A stretch of DNA of 64,000 nucleotides from Chelonoidis abingdonii (taxonomy: Eukaryota; Chordata; Testudines; Testudinidae), in NCBI RefSeq assembly GCF_003597395.2, contig NC_133790.1, forward strand, positions 17,854,095-17,918,094, given 5' to 3'. Below, piece by piece: positions 1 to 12,770 of this stretch. Numbering within the stretch: position 1 is the stretch's first letter; each line of letters begins with the position of its first letter. The notes below the pieces were generated by a model, which saw nothing but the letters and a program-made list of their open reading frames with translations, was not told the DNA's origin and made no database searches. A program made the translations under genes and the position numbers.

Positions 1-1256
1 TTTTGAATAGTTATCCTTTAAACCTTCCCAACATTCCCTGGCATGGAGTTCCATAGGTTGACTGTGCATTATGTGAAGAACTACTTCCTAACGTTTGTTT
101 TAAACTTGCTGCCTATTAATTTCATTGGGCGATCCCTGGTTCTTGTGTTATGTGAAGGGGTAAATAACTCTTTTTCACTTTCTCCACACCATTCATGATT
201 TTGTAGACCTCTATCATATCCCTCCCCCTTAGTCATCTCTGTTCTAAACTGAATCTAAATCTCAGTCCCAGCCTTTGTAGTCTCTCCTCATATGAAAGCT
301 GTTCCAAACCCCTACTCATTTTTGTTGCCCTTCACTGTACTTTTTCCAATTCCAATATAACTTTTTTGAGATGGGGCAACTGGAACTGCACAGAGTACTC
401 CAGGTGCAGGTATATCATGGATTTATACAGTGGCATTATGATATTTTCTGTCTTATTATCTATCTCTCTCCTAATGGTTCCTAACATTCTGTTAGCTTTT
501 TTGACTGTTGCTGCACATTAAGCAGCTGTTTTCAGAGAACTATCCATGATGACTCCAAGAGCTCTTTTTTCTTGAGTGGTAGCAGCTAATTTAGACTTTC
601 ATTATTTTGGGTATGTAGGTGGAATTATATTTTCCAATGTGCATTACTTTGCAATTATCAACACTGAAGTTCATCTGCCATTTTGTTGCTCAGTCATGCA
701 GTTTTGTGAGATCTCTTTGTAATTCTTTGTAGCATGCTTAACTATCTTAAGTAATTCTGTATTGTCTACAGACTTTGCTATCTCACTGTTTACCCCCTTT
801 TCCAGATCATTTATGAATATGATGAACAGCACAGGTCCCAGTACAGATCCTTGGGGACCCTGCTATTTACCTCTCTCCACTGTGAAATGACCATTTATTC
901 CTATCCTTTGTTTCCTATCTTTCAATCAGTTACTGATCCATGAGTGGACCTTCCTTCTTACCCTATGACTGCTTAGTTTGCTTAAGAGCCTTTGGTGAGC
1001 AACCTGGTCAAAGGCTGTCTGAAAGTCCATGTAAACTGTATCAACTAGATGACCCTTGACTATGTATTTGCTGACACCCTCAAAGAATTCTAATAGATTG
1101 GTGATTCCCCTTTACAAAAGTTGTGTTGACTCTTCCCCAACATCGTGTGTTCATCTATGTGTCTGACCTTTCTGTTCTTTATTATAGTTTCAACCAATTT
1201 GCCTGGTACTGAAGTTAGGTTAATCAGCCTATAATTGCCAGGATTACATCAGAAGC
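1..1256 (-). mobile_element. CR1 LINE fragment (3' part)
   Basis: The segment reads as the reverse complement of the 3' part of a CR1 non-LTR retrotransposon. It runs from the region coding the end of the reverse transcriptase ORF into phrases also present in the CR1 copy at 22845-23720, such as the stretch around a GGTTGACTGTG motif and the block on small proteins about clinical-style CATGATTTTGTAGA. It is full of stops and indels, so it is an old dead copy. A hAT MITE interrupts its upstream edge at 1265. Confidence 0.8.
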
Positions 1257-1264
1257 CTTATTCT

Positions 1265-1792
1265 TAGAGCCCTGGGTGGATACAAAATCTATATCCAGAG
1301 ATGTAAATTGCTATCTGCGGCACTGCAGGGCTCTACTGGGAACTGCAGCAGAGAAGGCAGCAGCATGTCGGGTCGCCATTCTCAGAAGCCAGCACCCAAC
1401 GCAGACAGCTCCTCCAGCCTGGCTGTACTGCCCCCAGCCCCACGCACTGGGGCAGGCACCAAGCTTAACGATAGCTGTCCCTGGCACACTCCCGGGCAGG
1501 AGACACAGACCGCAGCATGGAAGGGAATCCTGTCTGGGAGCGTGAGAGCCACTTGCACACACTAGCACAACCAGGGACAGCTGCCGATGGACATAGTGCC
1601 AATGCAGTTGGCAGGGCTGGAGCAGAACAGCCATGCTAGCCAGAGGAGCTGCTGGCGTGGAGTGTGGGCTCCTGGGAGCATCAGCCTGACATGCTGCTGC
1701 TTTCCCTACTGCAGTTCCCAGTAGAGCCCTGCAGCTCTGTAGATACCAATTTATATCTGTGGATATAAATTTTGTATCCGTGCAGGGCTCTG
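1265..1792. mobile_element. Non-autonomous hAT element (MITE), nested in CR1
   Basis: The 528 bp element begins TAGAGCCCTG and ends CAGGGCTCTG. Its inverted terminal arms continue inwards for about 100 bp (GGATACAAAA near 1274, TTTTGTATCC near 1770; the GGCTCTACTGGGAACTGCAG block near 1329 is mirrored near 1712). An 8 bp target site duplication CTTATTCT lies at 1257-1264 and 1793-1800. TSD length and termini fit hAT. It has no transposase, and the short ORFs inside it are chance. Confidence 0.85.
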
Positions 1793-1899
1793 CTTATTCT
1801 TTAAGTTCTTATGTATCAACAGTGTATTTTTCTTAAGTTTCAGCCAATCAACATTATGCAGAATGGTTAGCTGGTTGAGCTCTGACTGGTATTTAATAG

Positions 1900-2142
1900 A
1901 ACAAGGCATAATGGTCTCAAGTTGCAGTGGGGGAGGTTGTATATTAGGATAAACTTTAGGAGGGTGGTGAAGTACTGGAATGGGTTACCTAGGGAGATGG
2001 TGGAATCTCCTTCCTTAGAGGTTTTTAAGATCAGGCTTAACAAAGCCCTGGCTGGGACGATTTAGTTGAGGATTAGGTCCTGCTTTGAGCAGGGGGTTAG
2101 ACTAGATGACCTCCTGAGATCCCTTCCAACCCTATGATTCTA
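1900..2142 (+). mobile_element. CR1 LINE 3' end
   Basis: This is a plus-orientation CR1 3' terminus: a GTGGTGAAGTACTGGAATGG block, a GACTAGATGACCTCCTGAGA block, and the typical closing CCTATGATTCTATAA. A CR1 tail with the same order of blocks lies at 47085-47322, and the tail of the SINE at 7905 is related. Confidence 0.85.
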
Positions 2143-2239
2143 TAATTTCTCTTGAACTCTTTCCAACTTCCATGTCAGTTAATCTCCCTCTGTATAGGTA
2201 CCTGTGGATTCTACCCTGGCTTTCAAACACACTCAACAA

Positions 2240-2330
2240 TAAGGTCTATTCTCCCCCGATGTGTACACACACAACTCATTAACACTAAGGGCCATTATAA
2301 TGTGCGCACATCGAGGGAGAATAGGTCTCA
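2240..2330. repeat. Small foldback (inverted) repeat
   Basis: Arms of about 27 bp, imperfectly complementary, flank a loop of about 30 bp: GGTCTATTCTCCCCCGATG at 2242 and CATCGAGGGAGAATAGGTCT near 2310. It is probably a small MITE remnant. No target duplication was found. Confidence 0.55.
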
Positions 2331-4636
2331 AATGAGTGCAGGTTGGGGCACAAAATAATCCATCTGAGAAAGAAAAATAAAGTACTCTATGGTTGGAGCA
2401 CACATGAAACCTCAAAATGGTACAGCTCTATCTGCACACAGCTTCCCATGAAAACCTTGCCCCATGAGAAGGAATGAAAACAAAAATCACTGGAAAAACC
2501 TGAGAATTTCTTGTTAGCTCCAACAAAATACTCAACATTGTAAAATTCTTGCTTTATGGATATTTTTAGGCTAGNGGATTGGGTAGGAATCCTCCACAGC
2601 TGCATTAAAATTTGTGTTCTCATTTTCCTTGTGGAAGCCATGAAGTGGAACATGGGAAAGGAAAAAGATTGAACTCCCTTATTCATAGCGGAACCTTTCA
2701 CTTTGCCTTTTGAATAATGCCACATGGTGCCGTCATTTCAGGAAATGCCAAACTGTTTACACTGCTAAAGGAGTCAGGCATCTTGCTGACAAATTCAGGA
2801 AACACTTGAGCAGAAGAGATAAAAGCAATTGCTGCAGAACTATTGTTTTCCATTTCATTTCACACACTGAAAAGAGCTTTGGTGACCGCCCAGGAGGTGC
2901 CTTCAAACACAGATTCCAAGACACCTTCTTCCTGAGCCCAGAAAACCAAACCAGACTGATCACTCGTGCTCTGTTGTTATTCACTCTTTTTTCCTGTTAG
3001 TACGTTCATTTTCTATTTCTGTATTCCACCTTGTCATTTTCAGTCCTTTTCAGGTTCTCTTTCCAGCTGTGTATCCAATAGCTTGAAAACTTTTCTTACA
3101 CTGTGCATGCTATGCTTAGTGAGTTTGCAAAAGGGACATTAACAATAGAAGCCAGCAGGACTGAGAGTCAGGATTAAGTAGCTTTAGCAGGAAGAACCTT
3201 ATAATGAGGATACCCTCTGCCCTCTGTTTATTAAAGTATTGTCCCAGCTACTCTACACTTAATGCTAATACAATCTAATCCACTTAAACAGAGTTCGCAG
3301 GGAAATAAGCTTGTTGAAATAACATTACTATTCTGTTTACACTAAAGTATACACTATAATCGATATAATAGTGCTGTTCACAGAATGGGACAAACTGACC
3401 GTCAAGAGACATCCATTGCATGTCCAAAGCAGGTAAACAGGGTTTCTGTGAACGCAGTTATCTGTGATGAGATAAGAGACCCAGCGGAGAGAACAAGGAA
3501 GAGGGTGTACTTTAAGTGTGCTGCAGGTTCCTGCTGAGATCTGCCCCATCAGCCAGTTGCCCAGGTGATGGTAGACGGGAATGACTTTTCTTCTGAAATG
3601 CACCACCACTACTATGCATCTCAAAGATTGGCAGTGTTGTTGAGAGATCAAGTGGCAAAACCTCGAATTATGTGGGGCTTAAAAAGGGTTTTCAACCAAA
3701 GTACATTATTCCTCAAGTCAGTAATGAGTCCTGTCTCAGTGGATCATAGCTACACAGTATATAGATGGGCAAAGTACTTGTCCTTGAAGGCCAGGGAGTC
3801 CGGTTCAATTTATCATGGTTAAACATTTTATAAATGACAAAGTGAGCAATCTTAATTAGATGCCATGAAACCTAAGAAAATATTAAAATTAATTACTTAA
3901 AAGAAGCCATTCAAGCAGCAGTCTTAAGACAACCAATTAATAACTACTAAGAATCTTAAATCCAAATTAAATCCTACTCTTTCTCTCTGTTTGCCCAGGT
4001 TAACTTGTGTCTTCTTTCCAGGAATACCTACTCTAAATAGTAGCATTTTCCTATTCCATTAAAATTATCACAAGAAAAATTTAAGTCTAATTCTTTGGCA
4101 GTGCTTTGCAAATAGCTCACCAATGATGTTGCAGAAACCATGCTGAACTGGAAGGTTGCTACTCCATGAGGCTATGTTATGGCTTATTTTTTTCTGATGT
4201 GTTTTTCCTTCCTCCTCCTCCTCCACTGTCTGGTTGCTGCTGCAGTTTTCTTGTATAGATTAGATGAACAGAGTAAGCACTGATGAGCGCTGTAAAGTTG
4301 AGGAACGGGCACAGTGTGCGCTGCTGGTTTCTCAAGGAGATTTATGATTCTTCACTGAAGGAGGAAGGCGTACCTATTTCAAGGCTTAGCTAGATTCAAA
4401 AATTAGCTGTTATCCATTCAATGGCTTAATGCCTTCATGGGCAGGTCTTTAGTAACAGCTTTAGCTCATGAATATGCAATCTACTTAAACACTGGTAGCA
4501 TAAAGGCTTGCATTTACTTGCAAAATATTTGCAAATATGCTTCTCAAAAAAAGCTTGTGGCATCTTTAATAAGGTTTTCACAACTGAGAGAAAGCATGAG
4601 TTAGACATAACCCAAAAACATTTCCCAACTATGCAT
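2331..4636. other. Intergenic DNA, nothing recognised
   Basis: I see no gene or identifiable repeat in this stretch. It contains one undetermined base (N at 2575) and a short CTC-rich tract near 4210. ORFs here are short and match nothing I know. Confidence 0.5.
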
Positions 4637-4638
4637 TA

Positions 4639-6270
4639 GGGCTGTTGATTAATCGTAGTTGATTAATTGTAGTTAACTCACACAATTAACTCAAAAAAAT
4701 AATCGTGATTAATCGCTGTTTTAATTGCACTGTTAAACAATAGAATTTATTAAATATTCGTGGATGTTTTTCTACATTTTCAAATATATTGATTTCAGTT
4801 ATAACACAGAATACAAAGTGTACACGGCTCACTTTTTTATTACAAGTATTTGCACTGTAAAAATTATAAACAAAAGAAATAGTATTTTTCAGTTCACCTC
4901 ATACAAGTACTGTAGTGCAATCTCTTTATCATGAAAGTGCAACTTACAAATATAGATTTTTTTTTATACATAACTGCACTCAAAAACAAAACAATGTAAA
5001 CTTTTAGAGCCTACAAGTCCACTCAGTCCTACTTCTTGTTAGCCCAATGCTAAGACAAACAAGGTTGATTACATTTATGGGTGATAATGCTGCCCTCTTC
5101 TATTTACGTCACCTCAATGTGAGAACGGGTGTTCGCATGGCACTTCTGTAACTGGCTTTACAAGGTATTTACATGCCAGATATCTAAACATTGTATGCCC
5201 CTTCATGCTTTGGCTGCCATTCCAGAGAACATGCTTCCATGCTGATGACGCTCGTTAAAAAAAATAATGGTGTGAAATTATATTTGTGACTGAACTCCTT
5301 GGGGGAGAATTAATGGCCTCTGCTCTGCTATAACGCAGTCTGACATATATTTCATGTTATAGCAGTCTTGGATGATGACCCAGCACATGTCATTTTAAAG
5401 AACACTCCACTGCAGATTTAACAAAATGCAAAGAAGAGTACCAAATTGAGATTCTAAAGATGGATTGGCACTCGACCCAAGGTTAAGAATCTGAAGTGCC
5501 TCCAAAATCTGAGAAGGATGAGGTTAATGGAACATGCTTTCAGAAGTTCTTAAGAGACGCATATACTCCAATGCAGAACCTAAACCACCAAAAAAGAAAA
5601 TTAATCTCTGCTGGTGGCATCTGACTCAGATGATGAAAATGAACATGCTTTGGATCACACTGAGCGGAACCCATATCAGCATGGACAATGTCCTCTGGAA
5701 TGGTGGCTGAAGCATTAGGGCATATGAATGCTTTAGCGCATCTGTCATGTAAATATTGCTGATGCCAGTTATGACAGTGCCATGCATAATCCTGTTCTCA
5801 CTTTCAGTACATTGTAAACCAGAATGGCAGCATTATCTCCTGCAAATGTAAACAAACTTGTTTGTCTGAGCGGACTGGCTGAACAAAGAGTAGGACTAAG
5901 TGGACTTGTAGGCACTAAAGTTTTTAAATTTTAATGTGGGTTTTTTGTCAGTAATTCTATATTTGTGAATTCACACTTTCATGATAAAGAAATTGAACTA
6001 TAGTACTGTGTAATGAGGGAATTGAAAAATATTATTTCATGTTTTGTCACAGTGCAAATATTTGTAATAAAAATATACAGTGAGCAGTGTCATTTGGTAT
6101 TCTGTGTTGTAATTAAAATCAATATATTTGAAAATGAAGAAAACATCCAAAAATTTTTTCAAATGGTATTCCATCATTGTTTAACAGAGTGATTAATTGT
6201 ATGATAATCACGATCAATTTTTTAATTGCTGGCAATTAATCGTGATAATATTTTTAATCGCTGGACAGCC
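4639..6270. mobile_element. 1.63 kb DNA transposon with ~450 bp inverted repeats
   Basis: The outer ends are GGGCTGTTGATTAATCG and, reverse-complemented, GGCTGTCCAGCGATTAA, flanked by TA on both sides (4637-4638, 6271-6272), as expected for a Tc1/mariner-type insertion. Complementarity continues for hundreds of bases: the block near 4790 (ATATTGATTTCAGTTATAAC) mirrors that near 6105-6125, and the CCTACAAGTCCACTCAGTCC block near 5010 mirrors that near 5895-5915. The unique middle (about 5110-5820) is stop-ridden and may be a relic of coding sequence. Family not named with certainty. Confidence 0.75.
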
Positions 6271-6333
6271 TATTATAACATTTTTCCTTAAAATTAAATT
6301 ATGACTTTTAAGCTCAGTGTTTTTATAATTGCC

Positions 6334-6362
6334 GTGTGTGTGTGTGTGTGTGCGTGCATGCG
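6334..6362. repeat. (GT)n microsatellite
   Basis: A run of about ten GT units followed by GCGTGCATGCG. Confidence 0.9.
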
Positions 6363-7904
6363 TCTGATTGAAATCAAGCTCTCTCTTTCTTTCAAGGGGG
6401 TGAAGAAGCCCCAATTAAACTACTTATGTTTAGAGCTCTGATAACATCTCTGATGGACCACTCCTCTTTGAAGTATCCTGACTAATGAGCTTTCTTCCAT
6501 TCTTTTGAAGTTAGGAGTTTTTCTAAAACAGATCTTACAAAGTTTGTTTTTCAGCAAAGATCATATCGATACGAGCTGGTATCTTATACAAGAAGATGTG
6601 TCCTGTTCTTTGATAAGACAAATCTTGTGGCTTATTTGCCTTTTGCCCAAATTTTTGGATTTACAACCTGCTATTTGCATTACATTCACAACTTGCAATT
6701 AAAGACTTCCATAAAATATTCTATTAATAGCACAATTATAACACTTATATCCATCTTTGAAAACGTAATATAAAAAGAAAATAGTATAAAATGTTAAATA
6801 GAAATTATAAAGGCAGTTGGAGCCTGTGTAATCAGTGGGTGTTATCTCCATTACCTCTTGAGGCTTCTCATGCTAACAGAAAATGGAATTCCTCCTAGAA
6901 ATTACCTTAGCCACCTTAAATCTTTCATATAATTAAATAAACAATTAGAGCACAGGTATGTATATTATAGTCACCAAGCATAATGTATATGAAAATAATT
7001 GTAAATATTTCTTAAAATACACCAACATGCAGAAAAAGTTTTTACAAACCTAACATTGATAAATTATTTCAATTTTCATAATCAATGTTTTGCATGCACG
7101 TTGAGGTTTATCCCCCACAATTAAAATTAGTTGGGTCCCACTGTGAATCATTGGTACTTCCTGTAGGCCAGATGGATGGACACATGGAAGTTGAGGTTGA
7201 GATCCATGTACCAGTCCTAAGCCTCCAGAGACGGAATAATGGAGGGCAAATGTGGCCATCCTGCATCTGAGGCAATGTATGTATATGCCTATCACAGGCC
7301 GCCATGGCCACTATGTTCTCATGACTTTCTACCCTTCCTTGAAGATGCATTTCATTTCCTCTCTGCCATCCAGCAGGATTTCTTTTTTAAAGGAAGAGGA
7401 TGACTCCCTATCACACTAGGTAATTGTATTTGATGAACAGTGCTTGATAGTTCAACACCCAGAGTGGCAATGAGGCTGATGAATATGCCTTTTGCCCAAC
7501 AAGTCTAACTTCTGAGGTCCTTGTCCTTAGGAGTGCCTTCATTAGACTTCAATTTCTCATGTTGTAAGAAGCAATGAGTTAGACCAAGGACAACACAGAA
7601 ACACAAGAGAGAAGCAGGAAACCTATTAAAATTACATGGCAAGAAGTTAAAACTGCAGCAAGTGACTGTCAAAGATGGAAGGTAGTGCTGAAGGCCTTAT
7701 GTTCCACATGGAATATAGAGGCATAAGCGCAAGCGAGCAGAAATGAGCAAGGACCCTGGGTTCATCTGGAAGTAAAAGCGCTCAAAACTTTTTGTTGGCA
7801 CTTGATACCATATCTCCACACACGTGGAGATGGGAGGAAGAGAGGATGGGGTCTGTTACAGCCCATTGGCTGGCTTTAGGATCCCTTCATTAATAGGGAG
7901 GGGG
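6363..7904. other. Intergenic DNA, nothing recognised
   Basis: AT-rich sequence without a supportable gene. The small ORFs around 7050-7350 overlap on both strands and look like chance. Confidence 0.5.
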
Positions 7905-8080
7905 AGAGGGATAATAGCTCAGTGGTTTGAGCATTGGCCTGCTAAACCCAGCATTGTGAGTTCAGTCTTTGAGAGGGCCACTTAGGTATCTGGGGCAAAA
8001 ATCAGTACTTGGTCCTCCTAGTGAAGGCAGGGGGTTGGACTCGATGACCTTTCAGGGTCCCTTCCAGTTCTATGACATAA
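7905..8080 (+). mobile_element. tRNA-derived SINE with CR1-like tail (Cry I type)
   Basis: The 5' half is tRNA-like: an A-box region TAGCTCAGTGGTTTGAGCA and a B-box-like GTTCAGTCTTTGAGAGG at the normal tRNA spacing. The 3' half (GGTTGGACTCGATGACCTTT, then TTCCAGTTCTATGA) resembles the end of CR1. Cryptodiran turtle Pol III SINEs are known to share their tails with CR1, which mobilises them. This is the single strongest taxonomic marker in the window. It is not a functional tRNA gene. Confidence 0.85.
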
Positions 8081-10049
8081 GTATATCTCCATATAGTCTG
8101 ACTTGCGTCATCACACTCAGAGCATCAAAGATCTTATGAGACTTTACTTGTACAAACATAGTCTCAGTTGATCAGGGTGTTCATAATTGGGGCAGGAAGT
8201 CCTGGAAGGATTTAAAGTCATCTGTTGCTGGGATGGGTGCTGCTGTTACTGCCTTGTCCAGCAATGGGTAGTATTTATTGGCAGGATAGGGGGACATCAG
8301 CAAACCCTGGTATCATCTCCTGTTCCTATGGGCCCACATCCAGTTCTGCTGTGGGTGGCCTAGACAGAAATGCCACCATGAAGTGCAATATCCTCCTTTT
8401 TTAAAATGCATTTGAGGGTGACCTGCTCCTTAACATATGGGAGGATGGCCACACTGGCCTAACTGAGAACATAAGTGGCATTTTGTACAGGTATTGGCCA
8501 GGTTGGGGCTGACTGCCCAAGTGCCACTCACACCTGTGCTCTGAACAGAGGGGATCCTTGATATCCTCTTTGGCGTCCTTCTCCGATGATGGGGGAGAGA
8601 AAGCACTGTTAGTAATAACTGTATACCTTTCTTAATGTGTTTTTGACAGGTTTCCACATGCCCTTCCTTTTTCCCCCCACTCCCTTTTTGACCAATGAGT
8701 TGGCCATAGCATTTTGGAATTCCTTCCTACTTTCCCATCCTTTCCAGCACCCATCAGAATCTTTTTTGGACATTTGCATTTTTGATGCCATCTGCCATTT
8801 AAAAAATTAGATTTTTATTTTAAAAATGTCTCTATTTACAGGAAGCATTAACATAGATTTTATGCCTGTTCCTTTTTAAAGGGGGAAATATGATTTTATG
8901 CAGTTTGTATAAATATTTAAGATTTTATTTAGAATTGTACTAAATCTTAATGACAGAGGAATAAAGGAGAAGTTTTAATATATAATCAGGTATTTCCCTC
9001 ATTTTTAGAGAAAAAGAACATGAATGTTAGATTTCTTTACCCTCCCCCCCCTTTTTTACAAAATTTTAGTTTACCAAATAGCATTTTTTGTTAATAATTT
9101 TGGACTAGGAATAAAATTTCCTCTTTCCAAGTAATTCTATACAATATTTGTCTTTAAAAAGTACTAGACACATTCTAATGGAATTACATGCCAAACCTGT
9201 ATTGCAATTTCCCTTATTCTACTGATTTAAAGTAATGTGTTTCTTCATAACCTTTTATATTTGCTGGAAGACAGCTCTTACTAGCTTAAATTGTATGAAA
9301 GGCCTCAATTTTAGTAACATGTTTGAAGAATAGCAATTAAAAAATATCTTAGAAAAACATACACCACCAGACATACATAGCACCAGCATCCACTCCTCCT
9401 TCCCAAAACAATTAAGCATATATTCACCCACGCAAAGTCGCTCAGTTGTGGCTGCTAACAAATCAAAACAGAATTGCAGAGAAACCCTGTTTAAACTGTC
9501 CCAAACTCCTAAGAAAAAGCCCTAGAGGAAAAAGGTATTTCCCCCTGAAATCCTCAGGGCAGCTTCAGGACCTGTGATGCTAGACAATAGACTTACATAA
9601 TTTGTGTAAAATAGAGAGAAAACGTTCATCACTTTCTGAAGGACAAGTAGCAAGGGTATATATGCAAGGGAATACATTACCCTCCCGTCTGTACCACATC
9701 CACCTCCTCCTTTCCAAAACAATAAAGTATTCATTCAAGGAAAATTGTATGCTAGTCTACAGATAAATCACCTTAAGAATACAAATAAACAAGCAGGTCT
9801 AATTTAAATTATTCTGTGCAAAATTCTTTTTACTTGGCTTTGTTTAAGGTATATCTGTAACTCTTCCAGAAATTAAAGTACCCATATGGAATGAAAAGTT
9901 ATTAAAATGATTTAACTTAGATTTAACAAACAAAATAAAAACAGCAATGGGGTTTTAGTGAAACCTATATTTTAGTATTTGTGAGGCAGTAGATATGAAA
10001 TGTTTTCCTTAAGCGTAAATGTACTTGAACTGCTAGTCATTTTGCATTA
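8081..10049. other. Intergenic DNA, nothing recognised
   Basis: Mostly AT-rich with homopolymer tracts. Two weakly similar stretches (near 9370-9430 and 9670-9740, both with CCACTCCTCC/CCACCTCCTCC and CCAAAACAAT) hint at an old local duplication, but the similarity is too weak to annotate. Confidence 0.45.
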
Positions 10050-10289
10050 TTATCTGTTCAATGCTGTTGAGAATGAATACACTGGCAATGGAGAGAAGGA
10101 ATTTCTTTCTTCATTGAACAGCGATGCCAGGGGATAGTACAGGGCCAGTAACGGCAATCCTGTTGGGTACCAGGAATGTCTCTGAGTGTGACAGAGATGC
10201 CTCTACAGCATATCTGAGGTCTCCACTTGGCTCCATCACAGTCAGCAGTATTGAGAATCATGCTAGAGGTCCTCCTTACGGATGAATCC

Positions 10290-12770
10290 AATACAACACG
10301 GACAGGCAGGATTTGACCTGTAGGATTCGGAACTCCACCATGAGGCATGGCAAGTTAGCACGCAATCGCTCACCGCTTCGTGGAGGCAGGGTAAGGAGGA
10401 GTGCACATGAGAAATCGATGGTCCTCCCCCCCTCCACCCCCTTAATTTTTTACAGAAAACCTCCTCTTGAAGAAAAAACATGCGAACGGTTCAGAATTCC
10501 GACTTAACCGAAATCTGTTGAAGAAGAACAGTTTAAGGATGTTAAGAGAAGATCAGGGAGATAGCGGCATCGGCTATGCGCAACGGGGCTCCGGAGGGAA
10601 GGGCAGCACGCGAGTATGTTTCTAGTAGCACCTATCTGGTCTGGACACAGTCGGCGGCGGGGCTTCTGAATTATTAATTATTTTAAATGAAGCTTCTTAA
10701 GCATGTTAAAACGCTTATTTACTTACATACACTGTTTGTTTGATATTATTATAGACTTAAGAAATGAGCTCTCCTAAAATGTTTAGAATTTATTAGACTG
10801 GCCGAAACTCATTTAATTAGATGTAGAATATGTGCGATTTGGCACACAGTCTTCTGATAAGGTTGCCAACCCCAGGAGTACGTGGGTAAACACTTACTTC
10901 CATGATATGTAAGAGGGAAGGATCACAGTGCTCACCTGTTAGAACGTCTTCACAATAGGATTGCAGCGGCACACTGCCGCGCATGGCCCAAATGACACAG
11001 TTATGTAAAGAACACACTCTCTAACAGGAAGGGTGGTTGCGCCGCCACTAAGGATATCCCTACGATACATACTTGAAGGACCTTTTCTGTCCATCTTGAG
11101 GCAGTTGTCCCATAAAGCTAGCCCAGTCAGTCCTCTGAGTGCCCATCTTTTTCTGAGAAAAAACAATAGAGCTGTAAGGTAGTACAATTGCATATAATAA
11201 ACAAACACTGTGCTGCTCTAACATGTCTCTGTGAAAGTCAGAACGAGTGATATTTCCTACAGGAAACATCCGTTGGCAAAACACTACCCAATAAAAAATA
11301 AATCTGTGATTGATTAAACCAGCATGGTGTTGAATTGGCTTGAAAACATAAATATCAGTATCTCAAATATACTTCTGAATGGAAACCGAAGCCTAAATGT
11401 TTGACAGTGACCTCTTTCAATACAAAATTCTCTAATATCCCAAGTCACAGGACTCGCTAATAAAGCTGTAACACAACCAAAGCGAGAATTCAAAGGCAAC
11501 AGGCAGTTACACACCCATCTTCCCCTTTGTGTTGGTATGTACAAACGATAAAACTGCGTGTTCTTTTTGGAGCGTAAGGACTCATTGGTCATCTCAGTTA
11601 CCCATGATGCAGCACAAATGAATCACAAAAAACGGTTATTTAACTACAATTAAACCTTAGGCAAATCACAACCGCAAAAACCTGTCACAGAAAGATGAGA
11701 AAGTGACATGGAGTAATTTGACAATCTATATTGGTTCCATTGACACTATTTTCTATAGGAGGGATAAGACAGAAAAAACATTTTAAAATAAGTTATTGTT
11801 GTTTCGCTACCTCTCCTTTATCCAGATGTCTGCACTACATCTTCAGAGCACACAGGAATAAAACGTTCAGGGTAGCAGAATTATTTCTGCAGCCCTTTGG
11901 ATTTCAAGCAAATGTAAAACAACACCAGAAGCCGAATCTCCTGTGAATTCTTTCCAACCTATATGGCAGGTGTACCCGATTTCCACTGACAGGCGCGAGG
12001 TCCGATAAATAAAAGTAAATCCACACAAGTTGAACACTATGGTAACATGGAAAGACACACACAAGCTGGCCAGCTAGAAGGAAAGATTCTAAATAAGTCT
12101 CGGCCTGATAAAAAAAAAAAAAAAAAAAGGCAATGCACATAAATTTGAAATAAGGCTATCCACCTAAATAAAAACTAAGTATAACGATAGAAAATAAAAG
12201 GCAGAAAAGTGGAGATTAAATTTAAAATGGACTACTAGCTAACACCCATTAAACAAACCTCAACGAGAAACATTCTGGCATCTTATCAGTTAAACACACA
12301 TTGACGTCCAGGGAGTTCACTCAATTGAGAACACGAAAGTTGACCTATCCTTAAGGACTTTCATACAGAAAACTTAGGTCTTCAACCACAAAAATGGCCT
12401 AAATCACATGCTTAACGTAAGCCACATGCACTAAGTCATCTCTTTGAGATTGGGGCCTAAAGATTTTCCGAGTCTACAATTGACACATTAATTACCACAA
12501 GATACAGGTCTCATGCCTGGTTGCGCACATATGATCTTAACTCCGCAAAACTTCGTATAGGAAAATTGAATGCCCCAAATAAATCACTTCCCGCACCCTT
12601 CAGAACGTTTGTCCAGATGTGTAATGTGGTTCTCAAAAATATCAAGATGCCTTCACAGAATTTTGATTGCGTAAATACAGAAGTATAAGTCCTGTGCAGG
12701 ATCATGCAAGTTAGCTGGTTGTGAGAGAAGAGAGCTTTCAAACACACAAATACGATCAATAGCAAAAAAA
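10290..12770. other. CpG-retaining block of unknown origin
   Basis: I counted 13 CpG dinucleotides in 11401-12000 but only 1 in the equally long 12841-13440, although both are AT-rich. CpGs are densest near 10560-10660, in a GC-rich patch. No ORF above about 100 codons is convincing and no repeat family was recognised. A poly(A) run lies at about 12111-12128. It may be a recent insertion not yet eroded by methylation, an unmethylated regulatory region, or error-prone gap-filled sequence. Confidence 0.4.

Noticed and set aside
1276..1634. Overlapping ORFs of 85-107 codons on both strands
   Set aside because: They lie wholly inside the hAT MITE.
7915..7990. Possible tRNA gene
   Set aside because: A- and B-box-like sequences are present, but the anticodon arm and acceptor stem do not close, and a CR1-like tail follows. 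It is a SINE.
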